Shown in pieces: positions 24,743 through 33,491 of a stretch of DNA of 64,000 bases. Position 1 is the first letter of the stretch, and every line of letters starts with the position of its first letter. The stretch comes from Treponema sp. (GTDB lineage: Bacteria; Spirochaetota; Spirochaetia; Treponematales; Treponemataceae): positions 62,001 through 126,000 of the forward strand of contig JAKSTG010000003.1 of assembly GCA_024402695.1 (NCBI GenBank), written 5' to 3'. Position numbers and translations under genes: made by a program. The notes under the pieces are model-generated. The model worked only from the letters and a program-made list of their open reading frames with translations. It was not told where the DNA came from and did not search any database.

Positions 24743-26305
24743 TTAGTTCATTCCCGAAAGAATACTCTGCATAAGCTGAACGAACATGTAGATTTTCTTG
24801 TAAATTTCTACACCGAATTTCAGGAGAGGTTTTTCGCTGAAATGTTCCAGTTCTTTCCAGTTCTGGATAAGAACATGTTTCGGTTTCTGTTCGTCTTCAA
24901 TAACCTGCTTGAAGAGTTTTCCCATGGAAATAAGATCCTGAGTTGCAGTAATCAGATAGCCTTTTGCCTGTTCATTGGAATCATTAACCAGACGGTTGAT
25001 GATGTTTTCGGCTCCAGGGTCATGGGCAATTTTTGGAAGCAGGGTTTTGATTTTCATGCCCACTGTTCCTTCTTCTGCCAGAGAAAGGTCAAATGAAGTG
25101 ATTTCGTCACAGATTGAAACCAGTTCCTGGTAACCGTTGGAAATAGGAGCAGAAAGGGTAGCGTCCCACTGTCCGCGGATTACAACAATGTCTTTGTATT
25201 CACGAACATCAGTTTTGATGAAGTTCACGATAAATTCTTTAAGGTAATTAAGTCCGTCGCAGTAGAGGTAAGTGTTCAGTTCTTTCTTTTCAAGATTGCC
25301 ATTGAAAGAAGTAACATAGTTTGTAAGCTGATCAATCTGTGTTTTCCCGAAGATTTTCATACAGAAATCATTTGCCTTTGAGGCTTTCTGCTGTGTGGAA
25401 ATCTTTGCGATTGTCTGTTCTACTTCCTCATGAATCTTATCGATGTATACATCAACAATTGTTTCTTCGTTGTGAGGGATTTTTGGAATATAATCAGGTT
25501 TTTCCAGAATCAGGCGAACGATGTATTCAAGAGCATGAGAGGCCTGGATGGACTTAAGACGAGAAAGAATTTTTCTCCAGGTTCCTGAAGAAATCATTTC
25601 TGAACCTTTCATGTCTTTAAGAAGATTGAAGAAGGTGTCCCATGCGATGCCATCAGGAATTGAATAGATTACAGTTATAAGGTCCTGCAGCTGTTCAACA
25701 ATATATTCCGCATTGATTTTGTCGAAAGTTGGAGTGCTGTTGAAATTTCCTTCCTGAAGTCCTGAAGAGAATTTCTTGAGCATGAAATAGAAATCGAAAG
25801 AGATGAAATCGTTGAAAGCTTTGTAGGCTTTGTAACAGTTTTCGATTTCTGTAACTCTTTCTGCATCAAAATCTGCACCAAAATTATCAAGGTCAGTTTC
25901 AATCTGGGCTTTGATTTTTTCAATTGGCAGTTTATGTGACATTTCCAGAATCTTTGGTTCATTCAGATGATCCAGAAGAGCAATCTGTCTTTCAGAAAGA
26001 GAGTAGTTGATGATTTTTGTCTTTATTGTGTTGTTGTTTGGCAATCCGCGCAGATAGTTCTGTGCAGAGAAAACAAGTTTATAGATATCATAGAAAAGTT
26101 TGGCGAACTGAGGCAACATTTCGCCTGTCTGAGGTTTATAAAAACCATGGAATTTGGTCTTTGAAAAGTCTTTTGCTATACCCTTGAGTCTGCGTCTTTT
26201 TTCTGCTTCTGGAGAATGTGAATTGAAAAGAGCATCCAAAAGGTTCTGGAGAAAACCGCCTTTTTTTGACCCGGATTTTGGGGAATCTTTTGTATTAATA
26301 TCCAT
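24743..26305 (-). CDS. DUF5312-like conserved spirochaete protein (520 aa)
   Basis: The protein is soluble, mostly helical and without signal peptide or membrane segment. It opens with a Lys/Ser-rich stretch, then a helix GGFLQNLLDALFNS and a basic run EKRRRLKGIAKDF. I associate it with the spirochaete-specific family DUF5312 by overall character and length; no function is known. The start is fixed at the ATG at 26305 (MDINTKDSPKSG) and not ten codons earlier, because TTGAAA, 17 bases, TATTAT and eight bases lead exactly to this ATG. It is divergent from the his fusion gene. Confidence 0.8.
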   Translation of the reverse strand: MDINTKDSPKSGSKKGGFLQNLLDALFNSHSPEAEKRRRLKGIAKDFSKTKFHGFYKPQTGEMLPQFAKLFYDIYKLVFSAQNYLRGLPNNNTIKTKIINYSLSERQIALLDHLNEPKILEMSHKLPIEKIKAQIETDLDNFGADFDAERVTEIENCYKAYKAFNDFISFDFYFMLKKFSSGLQEGNFNSTPTFDKINAEYIVEQLQDLITVIYSIPDGIAWDTFFNLLKDMKGSEMISSGTWRKILSRLKSIQASHALEYIVRLILEKPDYIPKIPHNEETIVDVYIDKIHEEVEQTIAKISTQQKASKANDFCMKIFGKTQIDQLTNYVTSFNGNLEKKELNTYLYCDGLNYLKEFIVNFIKTDVREYKDIVVIRGQWDATLSAPISNGYQELVSICDEITSFDLSLAEEGTVGMKIKTLLPKIAHDPGAENIINRLVNDSNEQAKGYLITATQDLISMGKLFKQVIEDEQKPKHVLIQNWKELEHFSEKPLLKFGVEIYKKIYMFVQLMQSILSGMN

Positions 26306-26342
26306 ATATGGAAATAATAAGGGAAATTCATTCAATTTTCAA
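26306..26342 (-). promoter_or_regulatory. Promoter of the DUF5312-like gene, leaderless type
   Basis: On the minus strand TTGAAA (26337-26342), exactly 17 bases, TATTAT (26314-26319) and eight bases lead to the ATG. No ribosome site is present. It is back to back with the his fusion promoter. Confidence 0.75.
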
Positions 26343-26384
26343 GGAAACAGTTATTTTGTCTTCTATAATAAAGAATCACTTTAT

Positions 26385-26421
26385 TTGAAACGAATGCCCG
26401 TTTTTGGTAAAATAAAACACT
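26385..26421 (+). promoter_or_regulatory. Promoter of the his fusion gene, leaderless type
   Basis: TTGAAA (26385-26390), exactly 17 bases, TAAAAT (26408-26413) and eight bases lead to the ATG at 26422. No ribosome site is visible. Confidence 0.8.
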
Positions 26422-27714
26422 ATGGTAATAGCTTCAATTGATTTGAAAAACGGACATGTCGTTCAGCTTAAAAACGGCAAAGAACTGGTTCTGCAGCGCG
26501 ATGACGCTGACAATCTTATTTCAGAATTCAACAAATACGGTGAAGTAGCTGTAATCGATCTTGATGCAGCACTGGGCAACCTTGATGAAAAAGGCAATAC
26601 CGTTAATACTCCGCTTTTAAAATCACTTTTGCATCATGGAAACGTTCGTACAGGCGGCGGTATCAAGACCGTAAAGCGTGCAAAGGAACTGATTTCCCTT
26701 GGAGCAGAAAAAGTTATTATCGGTTCTATGGCATGGAAGACAAATCCACAGCCTGGTGAATCAGTAATGAACGAAGAGTTCCTTAATGAACTGGTTGCTG
26801 CCATTGGCAAAGACCGTGTAATTATCAGCGTTGATGCAATCAACGGAAAAATCGCTGTAAAAGGCTGGACTGAAAGTCTTGAAATTCCACTGGTTGAAGG
26901 GGCAAAACAGGCAGAAAAATACTGTTCTGAAATGCTTTTCACCTGTGTAGAAAAAGAAGGCTGCATGCAGGGAACAAACATGGATTATGTTAAGGCCCTT
27001 CGTGAAGCTGTAAACTGCCGCGTTGTTGCTGCAGGTGGTGTTTCAAGTGTAGAAGAAATCGCAGAACTTCAGAAAATCCACTGTGATGTTCAGCTTGGTA
27101 TGGCACTTTATACAGGAAAGGTTAGTCTTAAGGATGCCTTCATTGCTTGTCTGGACTTTGCAAAAGTTCCACTCATTCCTGTTATTGCACAGAGCGTAAA
27201 CGGACAGGTTCTTATGGAAGGCTACGCAAATGCAGAAGCCTTTGCAAAAACTTTTGATACTGGAAAACTTACATTCTTCAGTCGCGCTCATCAGAAACTT
27301 TGGACAAAAGGTGAAACAAGCGGAAACTTCCTGGAAGTTGTAAAACTCCGTGCAGACTGCGACCGTGATACAGTTCTTGCAACTGTAAAACCTCATGGGC
27401 CTGCCTGCCATACAGGAAGCTGGACCTGTTTCGGAAGCGACCCAATGGAAGAATCAAACATGGGACGTCTTTACGACATCATTGCTGACCGTTTTGCAAA
27501 TCCAAAACCGGGTTCTTATACAGCAACCTTGAACGACAAACGCGTTCGTGAAAAGGTTGAAGAAGAAGCCGAAGAACTTTGCGAAGCAGAAGGAAAAGAC
27601 GAAGTGATCTGGGAAGCCGCAGATCTTATGTATTTCATAAACGTTCTTCTTTACAAAGAAGGAGTAACCTGGAAAGACGTTTATGACGAACTGGACAAGA
27701 GACACAAAAAATAA
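26422..27714 (+). CDS. hisAIE: Trifunctional histidine biosynthesis fusion HisA-HisI-HisE
   Basis: Three histidine-pathway enzymes are joined in 430 residues. Residues 1 to about 250 are the HisA isomerase (ProFAR isomerase) barrel, with the catalytic Asp in ASIDLKNGHVVQL, the phosphate loop RTGGGIKTVKRAKEL near 72 and VAAGGVSSVEEI near 201. Residues of about 255-345 are the HisI cyclohydrolase, with metal ligands in DCDRDTVLATV and GPACHTGSWTCF. Residues of about 350-430 are the HisE pyrophosphatase helices (REKVEEEAEELCEAEGKDEVIWEAADLMYF shown in pieces). HisIE fusions are common, but a HisA fused to them is unusual. The enzymes act at steps 2, 3 and 4, so product could be passed on directly. 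hisD follows after a hairpin. Confidence 0.92.
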   Translation: MVIASIDLKNGHVVQLKNGKELVLQRDDADNLISEFNKYGEVAVIDLDAALGNLDEKGNTVNTPLLKSLLHHGNVRTGGGIKTVKRAKELISLGAEKVIIGSMAWKTNPQPGESVMNEEFLNELVAAIGKDRVIISVDAINGKIAVKGWTESLEIPLVEGAKQAEKYCSEMLFTCVEKEGCMQGTNMDYVKALREAVNCRVVAAGGVSSVEEIAELQKIHCDVQLGMALYTGKVSLKDAFIACLDFAKVPLIPVIAQSVNGQVLMEGYANAEAFAKTFDTGKLTFFSRAHQKLWTKGETSGNFLEVVKLRADCDRDTVLATVKPHGPACHTGSWTCFGSDPMEESNMGRLYDIIADRFANPKPGSYTATLNDKRVREKVEEEAEELCEAEGKDEVIWEAADLMYFINVLLYKEGVTWKDVYDELDKRHKK

Positions 27715-27737
27715 TTCCTTTGGAATTATTTTTTGTG
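27703..27737 (+). terminator. 16-bp hairpin overlapping the his fusion stop codon
   Basis: CACAAAAAATAATTCC and its exact complement flank a three-base loop; the stop TAA lies in the left arm. The A/T arms make it a possible bidirectional terminator between the his fusion and hisD. Confidence 0.7.
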
Positions 27738-27760
27738 TAAATAATAATTGGAACTGAAAA

Positions 27761-27788
27761 TTATTACCTATTACTTATTACCTATTAC
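27761..27788. repeat. Two tandem copies of TTATTACCTATTAC
   Basis: A perfect 14-bp tandem repeat lies in the 127-base gap before hisD. Its complement (GTAATAGGTAATAA) resembles the left edge of the palindromic element after purD (46570-46590), so it may be a fragment of that repeat family. Confidence 0.6.
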
Positions 27789-27841
27789 TTAAAAATTCTG
27801 CATTTTTCCTAAAAGCAGAAAATATCGAGGTATATAAAAAT

Positions 27842-29206
27842 ATGATAAAAATACAAAACTACACAGACGTCGAAGCCGATTTTTTCAAAGGTCGTGCTTT
27901 CGGCGATTCAAACGAAGTAGTTAAGTCTGTACTTGAAGAAGTTCAGAAAAAAGGCGATGCCGCTCTTCGCATTTACGGATCAAAATTTGATGTTTCCGCA
28001 CCTGCAACTTTTGAAGTTCCTCAGGAAGAACTGAAAGCCGCAGCAGAAAAACTTCACAAGAAAAATCCTGACGTTTACAACGCCATTGTTTATTCTCACG
28101 ACCTGGCTCTCCGCTTTGCAAAAGAACAGAGAAAGTCTTTCAAAGATTTCGAAGTAGAACTGGAAAAAGGTGTATACACAGGACAGAAAACAATTCCAGT
28201 AGAAAAAGCCGGATGTTATGTTCCAGCCGGCCGTTTCCCTCTGGTTTCAACAGTTGTAATGGCTGTTACTCCGGCTAAGGCTGCAGGAGTTGATGAAATC
28301 ATCATGTGTACTCCTCCTAGAGTTCACCCTGAAGACAGAGATGCTGCAGACAAATCAGGAACAGGAATTCCTGGAAAAGCTTATACTGGCGGAAAACCTT
28401 ATGCTGATGAAGGAATCATGGCTGCTGCTTATATCTGCGGGGTAGACCACCTTTATGCAGTAGGCGGAAGTCAGGCTATTGGTGCCATGGCTTACGGAAC
28501 AGAAAGCATTCCTAAAGTTGATGTTATTGTTGGACCGGGAAATAAATTCGTTGCCTCTGCAAAAAAAGAAGTTTACGGAACTGTCGGAATCGATATGATT
28601 GCAGGTCCTACAGAAGTTCTGGTTATTGCAGATGATTCTGCAAATCCTGCATGGGTTGCCGCAGACCTTCTGGCACAGGCTGAACACGATGTTGTTGCAC
28701 AGCCTGTTCTTGTTACAACAAGCGAAAAACTGGCAGAAAAAGTTTCTGCTGAAATTGAAAAACAGCTGGAAACTCTTCCAACAAAAGACACAGCCCGTCA
28801 GAGTGTTGATACTTATGGAAAAATCATTCTGGTGGAAAGTCTGGAACAGGCTGTTGAAGCCGCAAACCGCAAAGCTCCGGAACACCTGGAACTGGCAATG
28901 GAAGACGGAAAGGTTCGCGACAAAGTTGCCAAGACAGTCCGCAATTACGGATCACTTTTCATAGGTCACTGTTCTGCAGAAGTATTCGGTGACTATTCAG
29001 CCGGTCTGAACCACACTCTGCCTACAAGCGGAAGTGCAAGATTCACAGGTGGACTTTCAGTAAGAATGTTCCTTAAGACTGTAACAACTCTCCGCACAAA
29101 AGAGGGAAGTTCAGGAATGACAAAATCTGCTGTAGCTGCAGGTTATCTTGGAGACGCAGAAGGTCTTGCAGGCCACGCTGCCGCCGCCAGAATCAGAATA
29201 AAATAA
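27842..29206 (+). CDS. hisD: Histidinol dehydrogenase
   Basis: HisD makes histidine from histidinol in two NAD-dependent oxidation steps. The 454-residue protein contains the family landmarks AGCYVPAGRFPLVSTVVMA near 120, YAVGGSQAIGAMAYGT near 205, VDVIVGPGNKFVASAKKEVYG near 225 (split here) and GIDMIAGPTEVLVIADD near 248, with the zinc-site QAEHD near 280 and NHTLPTSGSARFTGGLS near 392. A charged insertion around residues 163-185 (RVHPEDRDAADKSGTG) lengthens it over the usual 430. A GAGG site lies about 11 bases before the ATG. Other his genes are not in the window. Confidence 0.95.
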   Translation: MIKIQNYTDVEADFFKGRAFGDSNEVVKSVLEEVQKKGDAALRIYGSKFDVSAPATFEVPQEELKAAAEKLHKKNPDVYNAIVYSHDLALRFAKEQRKSFKDFEVELEKGVYTGQKTIPVEKAGCYVPAGRFPLVSTVVMAVTPAKAAGVDEIIMCTPPRVHPEDRDAADKSGTGIPGKAYTGGKPYADEGIMAAAYICGVDHLYAVGGSQAIGAMAYGTESIPKVDVIVGPGNKFVASAKKEVYGTVGIDMIAGPTEVLVIADDSANPAWVAADLLAQAEHDVVAQPVLVTTSEKLAEKVSAEIEKQLETLPTKDTARQSVDTYGKIILVESLEQAVEAANRKAPEHLELAMEDGKVRDKVAKTVRNYGSLFIGHCSAEVFGDYSAGLNHTLPTSGSARFTGGLSVRMFLKTVTTLRTKEGSSGMTKSAVAAGYLGDAEGLAGHAAAARIRIK

Positions 29207-29227
29207 ATTAAAGGAAAGCAGGATAAA

Positions 29228-29800
29228 ATGGTACTTCCAATTACTAAACTTGGTGAAGATATTTTAAGACAGAAGGCACAGCCTGTTCCTGAAGTAACTG
29301 ATGAAATCAGAAAACTTTGCGAAGACATGTTTGAAACAATGGATGCTGCAGACGGTGTAGGCCTTGCAGCTCCACAGATCGGACTTCCTCTGCGTATGTT
29401 TGTTCTTATGGCAGATGATGATGTTCGCCGTGTTTTCATCAATCCTCAGATTATTTCTACTTCTGAAGAAATGGGTGACTACGACGAAGGTTGTCTGAGC
29501 CTTCCAAAAATCTATGAAACTATCAGACGTCCGGTACGCGTTACCTGTCAGGCTTTGAATGAAAAAGGAAAACCTTTCACAGTTGAAGCTGATGGTCTTC
29601 TGGCCCGCATCATTCAGCATGAATATGATCACCTTGACGGTATTGTTTTCATTGACCGTGGGGATCCTGAATTCGCAAAGAAAACAGAAGAACAGATGAA
29701 AAAGCGTGCAGATCGTGCTGCCCAGAAAGCAGTTGAAAAAGAACGCAAGGCCGCAAAAATTGCCGCCAAGCTGGCTGCAAAGGCTGCAAAAGGAAAATAA
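29228..29800 (+). CDS. def: Peptide deformylase
   Basis: This cytosolic metalloenzyme removes the formyl group from the N-terminus of new proteins. All three family motifs are present: GVGLAAPQIG near residue 43, EGCLSLP near 92 and the metal-binding QHEYDHLDG near 135. The 190-residue length includes an extra C-terminal tail (about 160-190) rich in Ala, Lys and Arg that the usual 165-residue enzymes lack. The gene starts a tightly packed run def-fmt-PASTA-aroDE-rpiA. AGGAAA lies about ten bases before the ATG. def next to fmt is a classic bacterial arrangement, as the two act on the same formyl group. Confidence 0.96.
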   Translation: MVLPITKLGEDILRQKAQPVPEVTDEIRKLCEDMFETMDAADGVGLAAPQIGLPLRMFVLMADDDVRRVFINPQIISTSEEMGDYDEGCLSLPKIYETIRRPVRVTCQALNEKGKPFTVEADGLLARIIQHEYDHLDGIVFIDRGDPEFAKKTEEQMKKRADRAAQKAVEKERKAAKIAAKLAAKAAKGK

Positions 29801-29801
29801 T

Positions 29802-30752
29802 TTGAAAATTTTATACGCCGGATCGCCGGAAGCGGCTGCAGTTACATTAAAGCTTCTCTTTGAAAAACAGAATGCATGTGGTTTCGAAATTGCAGGAGTT
29901 CTCACAAATCCTCCTGCAACACAGGGACGTCACAAAGATCTGATTCCGACTCCTTTAGAAGTTCTGGCCCGCGAAAACAACATTCCGGTTTTCACCCCTG
30001 AACATCTGGACAGCGAATGTCGTAGTCAGATTGAACCTTTAGGCTGTGACCTTCTGGTAAGCTTTGCTTATGGTCATATTTTCGGACCAAAGTTTCTGGC
30101 TATGTTCAAATGTGGCGGAATAAATCTTCATCCGTCGCTGCTTCCTAAATACAGAGGCTGCACTCCGGTTCCTGCCGCCATTCTGAACAGAGATGATAAA
30201 ACTGCCGTAACAGTTCAGTCTCTTGCATTGAAAATGGACGAAGGAAATATTCTGGCACAGGAAGTTCTTTCTCTCGACGGAACAGAAACCAGCGGAAAAC
30301 TGCTTCTGAAATCAGCTGAAATCGGGGCAGGGCTTATTGCGGAACTTTTGAAATCTGCAGCTTGTGAAGGAAAGCTTCCTGAAGGAAAAGTTCAGGAAGG
30401 TGAGGCTTCTTACACTGGAATAATTACAAAGGCCGACGGCCAGATTGACTGGAATAAATCGGCTCTTGAAATTGATGCCCAGTTAAGAGCTTATACTCCG
30501 GAGCCAGGAATCTGGTGCATGGATGGAAATGAAAGTCTTAAGATTATCGAAGCAGTTCCAAAGGAAGATGACGAACAGTCTGCATCTGAACCTGCCGGAA
30601 AAGTAATAAGATTTTCAAAACCTGAAGGCATTTTCATTAAATGCGGAAAGGGACAGCTTTGTGTTACTGTTCTTCAGAAACAGGGCAAGAAAGCAATGGG
30701 TTATAAAGACTTTATGAATGGAAGCCGTGATTTTATCGGCAAACAGTTATAA
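29802..30752 (+). CDS. fmt: Methionyl-tRNA formyltransferase
   Basis: The enzyme formylates initiator Met-tRNA using 10-formyl-THF. The start is a TTG at 29802 (LKILYAGSPEAA), one base after the def stop, with AAAGGA eight bases before; the longer ATG opening lies inside def and lacks similarity. The 316 residues show the N-terminal GSPEAAAVTL, the catalytic SFAYGHIFGPKF near 93, and the folate-site signature INLHPSLLPKYRGCTPVPAAI near 108, with the C-terminal tRNA-binding domain following (QLRAYTPEPGIWC near 228). Length is normal. Confidence 0.95.
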   Translation: MKILYAGSPEAAAVTLKLLFEKQNACGFEIAGVLTNPPATQGRHKDLIPTPLEVLARENNIPVFTPEHLDSECRSQIEPLGCDLLVSFAYGHIFGPKFLAMFKCGGINLHPSLLPKYRGCTPVPAAILNRDDKTAVTVQSLALKMDEGNILAQEVLSLDGTETSGKLLLKSAEIGAGLIAELLKSAACEGKLPEGKVQEGEASYTGIITKADGQIDWNKSALEIDAQLRAYTPEPGIWCMDGNESLKIIEAVPKEDDEQSASEPAGKVIRFSKPEGIFIKCGKGQLCVTVLQKQGKKAMGYKDFMNGSRDFIGKQL

Positions 30753-30794
30753 TAAAAACGAAATTAATTTGAAAACATTTTATCGAGGATAAAT

Positions 30795-31982
30795 ATGGCA
30801 AGAAAAAAGAAGGAAACTGAAGAAGTAGCAGTACAGGAAGAAACAACTGTAGTTCAGGAAACTGCTGAAACACCTGCAACAGAAGCTGAAAAAGAATCTG
30901 TTAAAGAACCGGCAGAAGAAACTGTTGTTGAGACTGCCGCAGAAGAACCAAAAGCTAAGAAAGAAAAGAAACCTTTTACAATTCGCCTGGTAAGTTTCAA
31001 AGAAATGTATGCTCGTATCAGAGATAATCTTCCTTTGATGCTGGGAACTCTTTTTGTTTCTTTCGTTGTGGTAGCACTTCTTGCTATTGTTGTTTTCTTT
31101 GCATCAGCTAAAGGACCAGAAAAAGTAATGGTTCCGGATGTAGTTGGAAAAAAACTGGAAAACGGACTTCTTGAAATGCAGGTTAAGGAACTTTATCCAA
31201 AAATCAGCCTGCGTTATTCAGATACTCCTGGTGATGAAGGTATGATTCTGGATCAGTCTCCAAAAGCCGGTGCCATTGTAAAAGGTTATAGCCGCGTTTC
31301 CCTTGTGGTGAGCCGTGGTGTTGTTGCAGACCGTGTTGGAAATTATGTTGGAATCAAACTTGATGAAATGCGCATGAATCTTCAGACTTTGTTCGCAGGT
31401 TCTACACGTCCACTTATCCTTATTGGTGATATCGTTTATAAACCTGATACAACAGAAGCCGGTACAATCCTTGAACAGGATCCACCAGAGGGAACAAACA
31501 TTACAGATCCTATTACTGTAAACCTTGTTGTAAGCCGTGGACCTCAGTATGAAAATACAAGACCTCCTGTGCTTCGCGGAAGCAGCATCAACGATATGCT
31601 TCAGGTTATTACAAGAAGCAAGCTTATCTTTGATTTCACAAGCCACGTTGCTCTTGAAGACGAAGTTCCTGGAACAGTTACAGACTACCAGAAGTTTGAA
31701 GATGAATTCGTTCCGAACTATACTCGCGTAACAGTTGATATGGCAATGCCAGAAAGCAATGATGACGGCAACAGATACGGTATCTTTGAAAAGACTCTGG
31801 ATGCTTATCCTTACCCTGTACCTATGCGACTTGAGGCAGTTCCTGAAGAAGGAAACTCTTATACAATCATCAATTTTGCACATACAGGTGGAAGCGTTAC
31901 TATTCCTTATATTGTTCCTGCAGGAACAACACTTGTGCTTTATGCCGGTGATAAAGTTGCAGGCAGGGAGACAATTCACTAA
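30795..31982 (+). CDS. PASTA-domain membrane protein
   Basis: The 395-residue protein has an acidic cytoplasmic N-terminus (1-60, Glu/Thr/Val-rich), a single membrane segment (about 82-105) and three periplasmic PASTA repeats (about 112-178, 182-250 and 255-318), each with the pattern VPDVVGKKL...ILDQSPKAG...VSLVVSRG. A beta-rich C-terminal domain follows. PASTA domains bind peptidoglycan fragments or muropeptides, usually as part of a Ser/Thr kinase or penicillin-binding protein. Here no kinase or transpeptidase domain is attached. It may sense or bind cell wall. AGGA precedes the ATG, and the aroDE ATG follows the stop at once. Confidence 0.9.
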   Translation: MARKKKETEEVAVQEETTVVQETAETPATEAEKESVKEPAEETVVETAAEEPKAKKEKKPFTIRLVSFKEMYARIRDNLPLMLGTLFVSFVVVALLAIVVFFASAKGPEKVMVPDVVGKKLENGLLEMQVKELYPKISLRYSDTPGDEGMILDQSPKAGAIVKGYSRVSLVVSRGVVADRVGNYVGIKLDEMRMNLQTLFAGSTRPLILIGDIVYKPDTTEAGTILEQDPPEGTNITDPITVNLVVSRGPQYENTRPPVLRGSSINDMLQVITRSKLIFDFTSHVALEDEVPGTVTDYQKFEDEFVPNYTRVTVDMAMPESNDDGNRYGIFEKTLDAYPYPVPMRLEAVPEEGNSYTIINFAHTGGSVTIPYIVPAGTTLVLYAGDKVAGRETIH

Positions 31983-33491
31983 ATGAGTAAACCACTTATT
32001 TGTATGACTCTGACAGGAAGTACCCTGGCAGAGGACGCAGAACTTGCTAAAAAATATGCTAAAAAAATTGACCTGGTTGAACTTCGCGTAGACTGTCTTA
32101 ATGAAGAAGAACAGCTTAACGTACGCAAGTTCCCATCAATGGTTCAACAGCCATGTATTCTTACAATTCGTCGTGATGTTGACGGCGGTAAGTTTATTGG
32201 AAGTGAATTCTCAAGAACTACACTTTTCGGAAGTGCCCTTGCTTTTGCCAGTCCTGACAAAACAAAGCATTTTGCTTATGTAGATTTTGAAGAAGATTTC
32301 CATGTTTCGGGTCTTGAAGACGCAGCCATGGCTTTCGGAATCAGAATCATCAGAAGTATGCACAATATGAACGGTCCTGTAACAAACCTGAAAGAACGTG
32401 CAGCCGCAATGATGAAGACAGGTTTCGAGATCCCAAAAATTGCCTTTACACCTACTTCCCTTAATGACGTTACAAACATGTTCAAAGAGGGAAGCGAAAT
32501 GGAACAGGATCACATTTTCGTAGCAATGGGAGAACTTGGCTTCCCATCAAGAATCCTTTCTGAACGTTCCAATTCATACCTGACTTTTGTTTCTCCAGAA
32601 GAAACAATCGTGAATACAGGTAACATCGGACATGTAACTCCTAACATTATCAATGACCTTTACCGTTTCCGCTCAATTGATTCAGATACAAAAATTTACG
32701 GAATTATCGGATGGCCTTTGAAGAAGACTTCAAGTCCTGAAATTCATAACCAGGGCTACATCGGACACGGCATGAATGCAGTTTATGTTCCTGTTCGTTC
32801 ACCAAATGTTCCGGATGCTCTTGCACTTTGTAATCAGGTTGGAATACAAGGCCTTTCTGTAACTGTGCCTCATAAAGAAGACGTAATGTTCTATCTTTCA
32901 GAAATTTCTTCTGAAGCTAAAACAATCGGGGCCGTAAACACAATCGTAAGAAAAACAAAAGGCTGGTCAGGTTTCAATACTGATGCTTACGGTTTCCAGC
33001 GTTCTCTTGAAGAACTGCTTGAAACAAAGAAACTTAAGAAACAGAAGGTGGCAATTATTGGTGCCGGTGGTGCTGCAAAAGCCATTGCTTATGTAATCAA
33101 ACAGATGGGCGGTAAAGCTTGCGTATTCAATAGAACTCTTTCAAATGCAAAGAGCCTTGCTGATAAATACGGATTCGATTATTCGGATCTTTCACCGGCC
33201 TGTATTGATAAACTGGCTGAGTATTCCGGCTTGATTATACAGACTACTTCCGTTGGAATGAACTCTGACGGAAACTCAACTCCGGAAACAGATCCAATCT
33301 ATTTCTACGATTTCAAAGGTCATGAAATTGTTTATGACATTATTTATACACCTGCGGTTACTCCGATTATGAAACGTGCTTCAATTGCCGGCTGCAAAAC
33401 CTGCAACGGTTTGAAAATGCTTCAGTATCAGGGATACATGCAGTTCAAGATTTTTACAGGAGAAGATTACGAAAATGTTAAGTCAGAATGA
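31983..33491 (+). CDS. aroDE: Fused 3-dehydroquinate dehydratase (type I) / shikimate dehydrogenase
   Basis: Two consecutive shikimate-pathway enzymes are joined in 502 residues. The N-terminal type I dehydratase (to about 215) shows VELRVDCL near 32, the catalytic His in IIRSMHNM and the Schiff-base Lys in PKIAFTPTS. The C-terminal AroE domain has IIGWPLKKTSSPEIHN near 242, the catalytic Lys in VTVPHKEDV near 296, GAVNTIVRK, NTDAYGF and the NADP-binding GAGGAAKAIAYV near 357. Such AroD-AroE fusions are known from plants, chlamydiae and spirochaetes. It starts directly after the PASTA gene's stop and its end overlaps rpiA by 17 bases. Confidence 0.95.
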   Translation: MSKPLICMTLTGSTLAEDAELAKKYAKKIDLVELRVDCLNEEEQLNVRKFPSMVQQPCILTIRRDVDGGKFIGSEFSRTTLFGSALAFASPDKTKHFAYVDFEEDFHVSGLEDAAMAFGIRIIRSMHNMNGPVTNLKERAAAMMKTGFEIPKIAFTPTSLNDVTNMFKEGSEMEQDHIFVAMGELGFPSRILSERSNSYLTFVSPEETIVNTGNIGHVTPNIINDLYRFRSIDSDTKIYGIIGWPLKKTSSPEIHNQGYIGHGMNAVYVPVRSPNVPDALALCNQVGIQGLSVTVPHKEDVMFYLSEISSEAKTIGAVNTIVRKTKGWSGFNTDAYGFQRSLEELLETKKLKKQKVAIIGAGGAAKAIAYVIKQMGGKACVFNRTLSNAKSLADKYGFDYSDLSPACIDKLAEYSGLIIQTTSVGMNSDGNSTPETDPIYFYDFKGHEIVYDIIYTPAVTPIMKRASIAGCKTCNGLKMLQYQGYMQFKIFTGEDYENVKSE

